Assembly: GCA_004154925.1 (NCBI GenBank)
Contig: QJNS01000037.1
Span: forward strand, 310,001-374,000
Direction: 5' to 3'
DNA length: 64,000 bases
Source of the DNA: Monosporascus cannonballus
Lineage: Eukaryota > Ascomycota > Sordariomycetes > Xylariales
In this document: one piece after another, positions 60,086 to 64,000 of the stretch
How the letters are laid out: the number at the start of each line of letters is the position of its first letter
How positions within the stretch are numbered: position 1 is the stretch's first letter
Program-made: the position numbers and the translations under genes
Notes under the pieces: generated by a model
What the model was told of the DNA's origin: nothing
Seen by the model: the letters and a program-made list of their open reading frames with translations, nothing else
Databases searched by the model: none

Positions 60086-62187
60086 ATGCTGAAGCGAAAT
60101 ATAGAGATTGGTGAGGACGAAGCACCTGTGTTTGGCGAGCCGAAAAGGAGAAAGACAGATCACAAATCTCACTCCACAGGCTTGACGCATGACAACTACA
60201 CTGTGGGGTGGGTCTGCGCGCTGCCCAAGGAGCAGACCGCGGCAACGGCTATGCTGGATCAGAGATACGCTGATCTCCCGAAGCCATCCAACGATCCTAA
60301 CAAGTATACGCTAAGGTCCATCGGCAAACATAACATTGTCATAGCGTGTCTGCCTAAAGGCAAGATCGGAACTATTCCAGCAGCGACTATGGCCGCCCGG
60401 ATGATCTCCACTTTTCCGTCCGTCAAGTTCGGCCGTATGGTTGGCATCGGCGGCGGCATTCCACCCAAAGTTAGGCTTGGCGATATGGTGGTCGGTATAC
60501 CTGTCAGCCAATTTCCTGGCGTGGTTCAATGGGACTCCGGCAAGGCAAAAGAAGGCGGCAGCTTCGAACGGACCGGGGCGCTAGACAATCCACCTACATG
60601 ACTGCTCACGGCCTTGACAAAACTGGAGACGGAACATAAATTGACCGGATCCAAGATACCAGAGTATCTAGACACAATGACAAAGAGGTGGCCAAAACTG
60701 GCGCCGAAGTATCTAAGGTCTAAATCGCTCGAGGATGTGTTGTTCAAAGCAGATTACAGCCATGTCAACAAGAACACCGCAGATTACGAAGCCACCGCGT
60801 ACAATACCGACGGGGACGAGGAAGAAGAGAATTGCCGATTCTGCGATAGAACCAAAGTTGTCAAGAGGAAGCCCAGGGAGATGCGTGTGCATTACGGTCT
60901 GATCGCATCTGGTAATCAGGTTATCAAAGACGCTACCTTTCGAGATAAACTCAACAGAGATCTGGGTGGTAATGTTCTTTGCGTCGAAATGGAAGCAGCG
61001 GGCCTTATAAACAATTTCCCATGCATCGTCATCCGAGGAATCTGCGACTACGCCGATTCGCATAAGAACAAAGACTGGCAGGAGTACGTAGCGGCTGTAG
61101 CTGCGGCGTTTGCGAGGGAACTTCTGGAATATGTACAGCCAAGTGAGGTTGACAGAGAGCGCCCGGTGAAGGACATTCTCCAGAGTTAGTCATCCTCGAG
61201 TCCTGTCAAGTTTCAGTAGCTAACTTCTAATGATATATTAGTTCGTGAGATTTTATCCAGAACCGAGGCAAATGTCGAATCGGTGAAGTCCAAGCTGGAC
61301 ACGAAAGAAGACTTTGAAATCCTCAATTGGCTTACACCAATCGACTATGGTCCTCAACATAGTGATTTCCTCAGGAGGCGACAACCAGGGACTGGGCAGT
61401 GGGCTTCTCGATTCAGCCGAATACCAGACTTGGATAAACATGGACAAGCAAACATTGTTTTGCCCGGGTATCCCAGCGGCAGGGGAAAACGATCCTTACA
61501 TCGATCTTGGTCGACGACCTCAGCAAAAAATTCCAGAGCGACCAGAACATTGGATTTACCTATATCTACTGCATCTTCCAGAGGCGAGACGAGCAGAACG
61601 TTGACAACTTGCTAGCGAGTCTGCTGAAACAACTAGCTCAGCGCCAGCCTATTCTGCCATGTAGCTTTGTCGTGGAATAGGGGTATCTGTGTTAGTCATC
61701 AAGGTCCACAGCACCCGGAAGAACCTTATTCCGGCGCTCCCACAGTATATAGAGAGCTTCCTAGCTACCGCTCCTTGGAGCTCAATTCTAGTCGGACGAT
61801 TATCACTTCCCACACTCTATGCAACCTTTTCTCGCGATCAGCCTAACTGTGACAAGCTTGAAAAATCTTTATGATCGATACAAAACGGGACGGACGCGAC
61901 CTTTACTCGAAGAAACCCTGAAAGTTCTCCAGTCGGTTGCTTCCATGTATTCCAGAGTTTTCGTTGTGGTTGACGCACTTGACGAATGCCAAGCATCGGA
62001 CGGCTGCCGGAAGAGGCTCCTAAAAGAAATCCTCGCGCTCCGGAATACATGTCGAGCAAATATATTTGCAACTTGTCGGGTTAACGATGAGATCGCCGCG
62101 GCATTTACTGGGGCTACATCTCTGAAAATCCATGCAAGGGATGACGACATAGGTGCATATCTCGATGAGCGGATTGTCAGACCCGGC
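60086..62187 (+). pseudogene. Nucleoside phosphorylase-NACHT STAND gene, multiply disrupted
   Basis: A fungal NLR-like gene. The N-terminal part (NYTVGWVCALPKEQTAATAM, VGIGGGIPPKVRLGDMVVG, CVEMEAAGL, IRGICDYADSHKN) is the PNP/UDP phosphorylase-like domain often fused to NACHT in fungi. An intron, 61185-61241 (GTTAGT...ATTAG), leads to [20 protein letters not shown] and a P-loop region with GIPAAG near 61466-61490. VFVVVDALDECQ (Walker B) lies near 61960. Breaks: in-frame TGA at 60599-60601; an extra G at 61400-61403; another in the G4 run 61482-61485 inside the P-loop; a solo LTR at 61668-61854; and an LTR start at 62188 that ends the frame. Such genes are thought to act in non-self recognition. 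Here it is clearly dead, and its C-terminal repeat domain is missing from the window. Confidence 0.88.
61668..61854 (+). mobile_element. Solo LTR (187 bp) inside the NACHT gene
   Basis: It begins TGTCGTGGAATAGGGGTATC and ends CTAACTGTGACA (ends inverted as TGTC/GACA). AGCTT lies on both sides (61663-61667 and 61855-61859). The NACHT reading frame before the insert continues in phase after it once one target copy is removed. It is the same family as 22809-23009 and is not RIP-degraded. Confidence 0.92.
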
Positions 62188-64000
62188 TGAAGTCGATCAA
62201 ACAGCTAAGCCTTGGCTTAGTTTGATCACCTACTGAAACAAGGCTACTTTATGCACCCCCGGTATCTTTTCCTCTTAGTTACAGTTGTATTTACATATAT
62301 AAAAGGAAAGTTCGTTACCCTCATTTTCTAACTAGGACCTTCTAAAGGTTATGCAACCTTTAATATACCTTTTTTTTAGTTATATATTTCTGTATATAAT
62401 ACAGGGTCTTATAGTTATAAGCCCGGTTCACATTTTTTTTTAGCTACGCTTTAATATACTTATTATATACGTTCTGTTAAAACTATTCGGAACTTCGTTA
62501 TCGCTTTTGCGGTACATTTACTACTTTATTACCAAAAATGTTTATCGCTTAATTATTACGTTTTTAATTATCTTAGCCCGTTTATTTTTTGCATTACTTT
62601 TAAAATCATAATTACCTAATTAATAAACCTTAACGAATTTTTTTAAAACGCGTTTTTAAATATTTATTTAAGAAAAAAACCCTTAAAAATATAATATTTT
62701 TAAATTTTACGTTAATATAAAAACTAATATATTATAGGTATATATTAATCTTAGCGTAACTTAAATACCATTTTTATTAACGATACCAATTTTTTTAAAC
62801 TTTATTATTTTTAAAATAAAATAATTAATAAATATATCTTAAATGGCTTAAATTATTCGAAATTCAAAAGGGCCGTAAAAATATATAATAAAAAATAATT
62901 TTTATATATTATTTAGAAAAAGATATTTATTAAAATTAATATATTACTAAATTAATCCGTTTATTTTGATTATTATTAGGTATATTAGAAAAAAATTATA
63001 TTTCAAAAGAAATTAATTATTTTAAAAAATAAATTTAAACTTAATAATAATGTTCGAATTTACGAAATTAACGTTCGATATAAGTAAACATTAAAAATTA
63101 ATAAGATCCAAATAAATACTTAATTATTTATATATTAGAAAATATATATTAAAATTACAGAATTTCAAATTCCGGCCATTATAAGTTATTACGGTTATTT
63201 TAATTTTTTAAAAATTATTAATATTTATTTACTTAATTTTTTTATTACTTAAATTGTTATAATAAAAAGAATTATATTCGAAAATAAAAACTTTATTAAA
63301 TTATTATTCGTATAAAAATTAATAAAACGGTTCTGAAGTTATATAAAGCTAAAAAAGGCTTAAAACATTAATATAAAATAATTATTACGAGAAAAATTTA
63401 GCGTTATTTTAAATAAAATTTTTTAATTAAATAAAAAACGTTAATAACCGTAATATCAGCCGTAAAAAATAATTATTATTATTATAATTATTTAATAAAA
63501 AATATTTATATGAAAAATTATATTTTTTTAAAAAATATTTTTATATTTCTAAAAAAATTAAATTTTTAAAATAAACCGAAAACTTTAATTTTAAAAAGAA
63601 TAAATAAATACATTTCGAACGGAATTTACGGATTAAAAACTGCTATTAAATATATTTAAAATAATAATAAATTATCGGCCTCTTAATTAATTTTAATATT
63701 TTTATTAAAAAAACTTTTATAAGTTCATAAGTTAATAACGTTATTACTGAATATAACTTAAAAATATTTATATTATTAAATATTTATTTTAACTTTTATA
63801 TAAAAAATTATAAAATTAACGGAAAGCTTTTAACCGAAAAAAATATTGAGATATTATAAATAAAAATATATAAAAAATTATATTTATTATATCGTCAAAA
63901 ACATTTAATACTTTGTTTTTAAAAAATTATTTTTATATTTTTAAAATATATATTAAATTAATTTCGCATAAATTTTTTTAATAGGTCGGAATTTATTAAA
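62188..64000 (+). mobile_element. LTR-type element, left end, running off the window
   Basis: The NACHT frame stops exactly where TGAAGTCGATCAAACAGC begins. The next about 190 bp match the fragment at 33983-34167 in inverse orientation, including 20 identical bases at 62346-62365. A hairpin (62195-62227) lies at the very start. Beyond about 62390 the sequence becomes extremely AT-rich and RIP-like to the end of the window, as expected of an LTR element interior. The LTR end, any partner LTR and the superfamily could not be determined. Confidence 0.55.
62195..62227. repeat. Hairpin at the element start
   Basis: GATCAAA (62195-62201) pairs with TTTGATC (62221-62227), and CTAAGCC (62205-62211) with GGCTTAG (62214-62220), with a 3-nt bulge and a TT loop. 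Being near the terminus, it may belong to the LTR's own structure. Confidence 0.7.

Noticed and set aside
1..64000. CRISPR array, bacterial operon or phage elements
   Set aside because: Introns, a Zn2Cys6 regulator and LTR/TIR transposons mark the sequence as fungal; no spaced repeats were found.

Overview
The window looks like part of a filamentous ascomycete (Pezizomycotina) chromosome. The evidence is short GT-AG introns of 50-150 nt, a Zn2Cys6 regulator, an iterative type I polyketide synthase, a NACHT-type STAND gene, and a sharply two-part composition. Gene islands of normal GC alternate with extremely AT-rich blocks of dead transposons, which is what repeat-induced point mutation (RIP) leaves. 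No species can be named from sequence alone.

Layout. 1-11512: nested Ty3/Gypsy retroelements, all RIP-degraded; copy A sits in copy B, and copy B sits in an oppositely oriented copy E. 11862-14000: a TA-flanked terminal-inverted-repeat element of Tc1/mariner type. 14475-18230: a small gene island with an SRPK-like kinase and a 151-aa unknown protein. 18923-23009: LTR debris, a 3.5 kb AT-rich block and a solo LTR. 23486-52695: a polyketide gene cluster broken up by two inverted copies of a PIF/Harbinger-like DNA transposon. 53130-59855: a complete Gypsy element with matching 392-bp LTRs and a 5-bp target duplication. 60086-62187: a broken nucleoside-phosphorylase/NACHT gene hit by a solo LTR and by an LTR element that runs off the right end.

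The cluster. In order: VOC-fold protein (-), short-chain dehydrogenase (+, damaged), Zn2Cys6 regulator (-), Harbinger-like copy, flavin monooxygenase (-), polytopic membrane protein (-), polyketide synthase (+) and a POT/PTR transporter (+). Working out the splicing gives an intact 2331-aa synthase in 11 exons (KS-AT-DH-degenerate MT-degenerate ER-KR-ACP) and an intact 597-aa flavin monooxygenase in 5 exons. The degenerate MT and ER suggest an unmethylated, unsaturated chain, unless partner enzymes act in trans. The monooxygenase, dehydrogenase and VOC protein would tailor it, the regulator would control the cluster, and the transporter could move product or substrate. The product cannot be predicted.

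Several cluster genes (dehydrogenase, transporter, perhaps the regulator and membrane protein) have single-base frame problems at mononucleotide runs, while the much longer synthase has none. Whether this is decay of the accessory genes or assembly error is the main open question.
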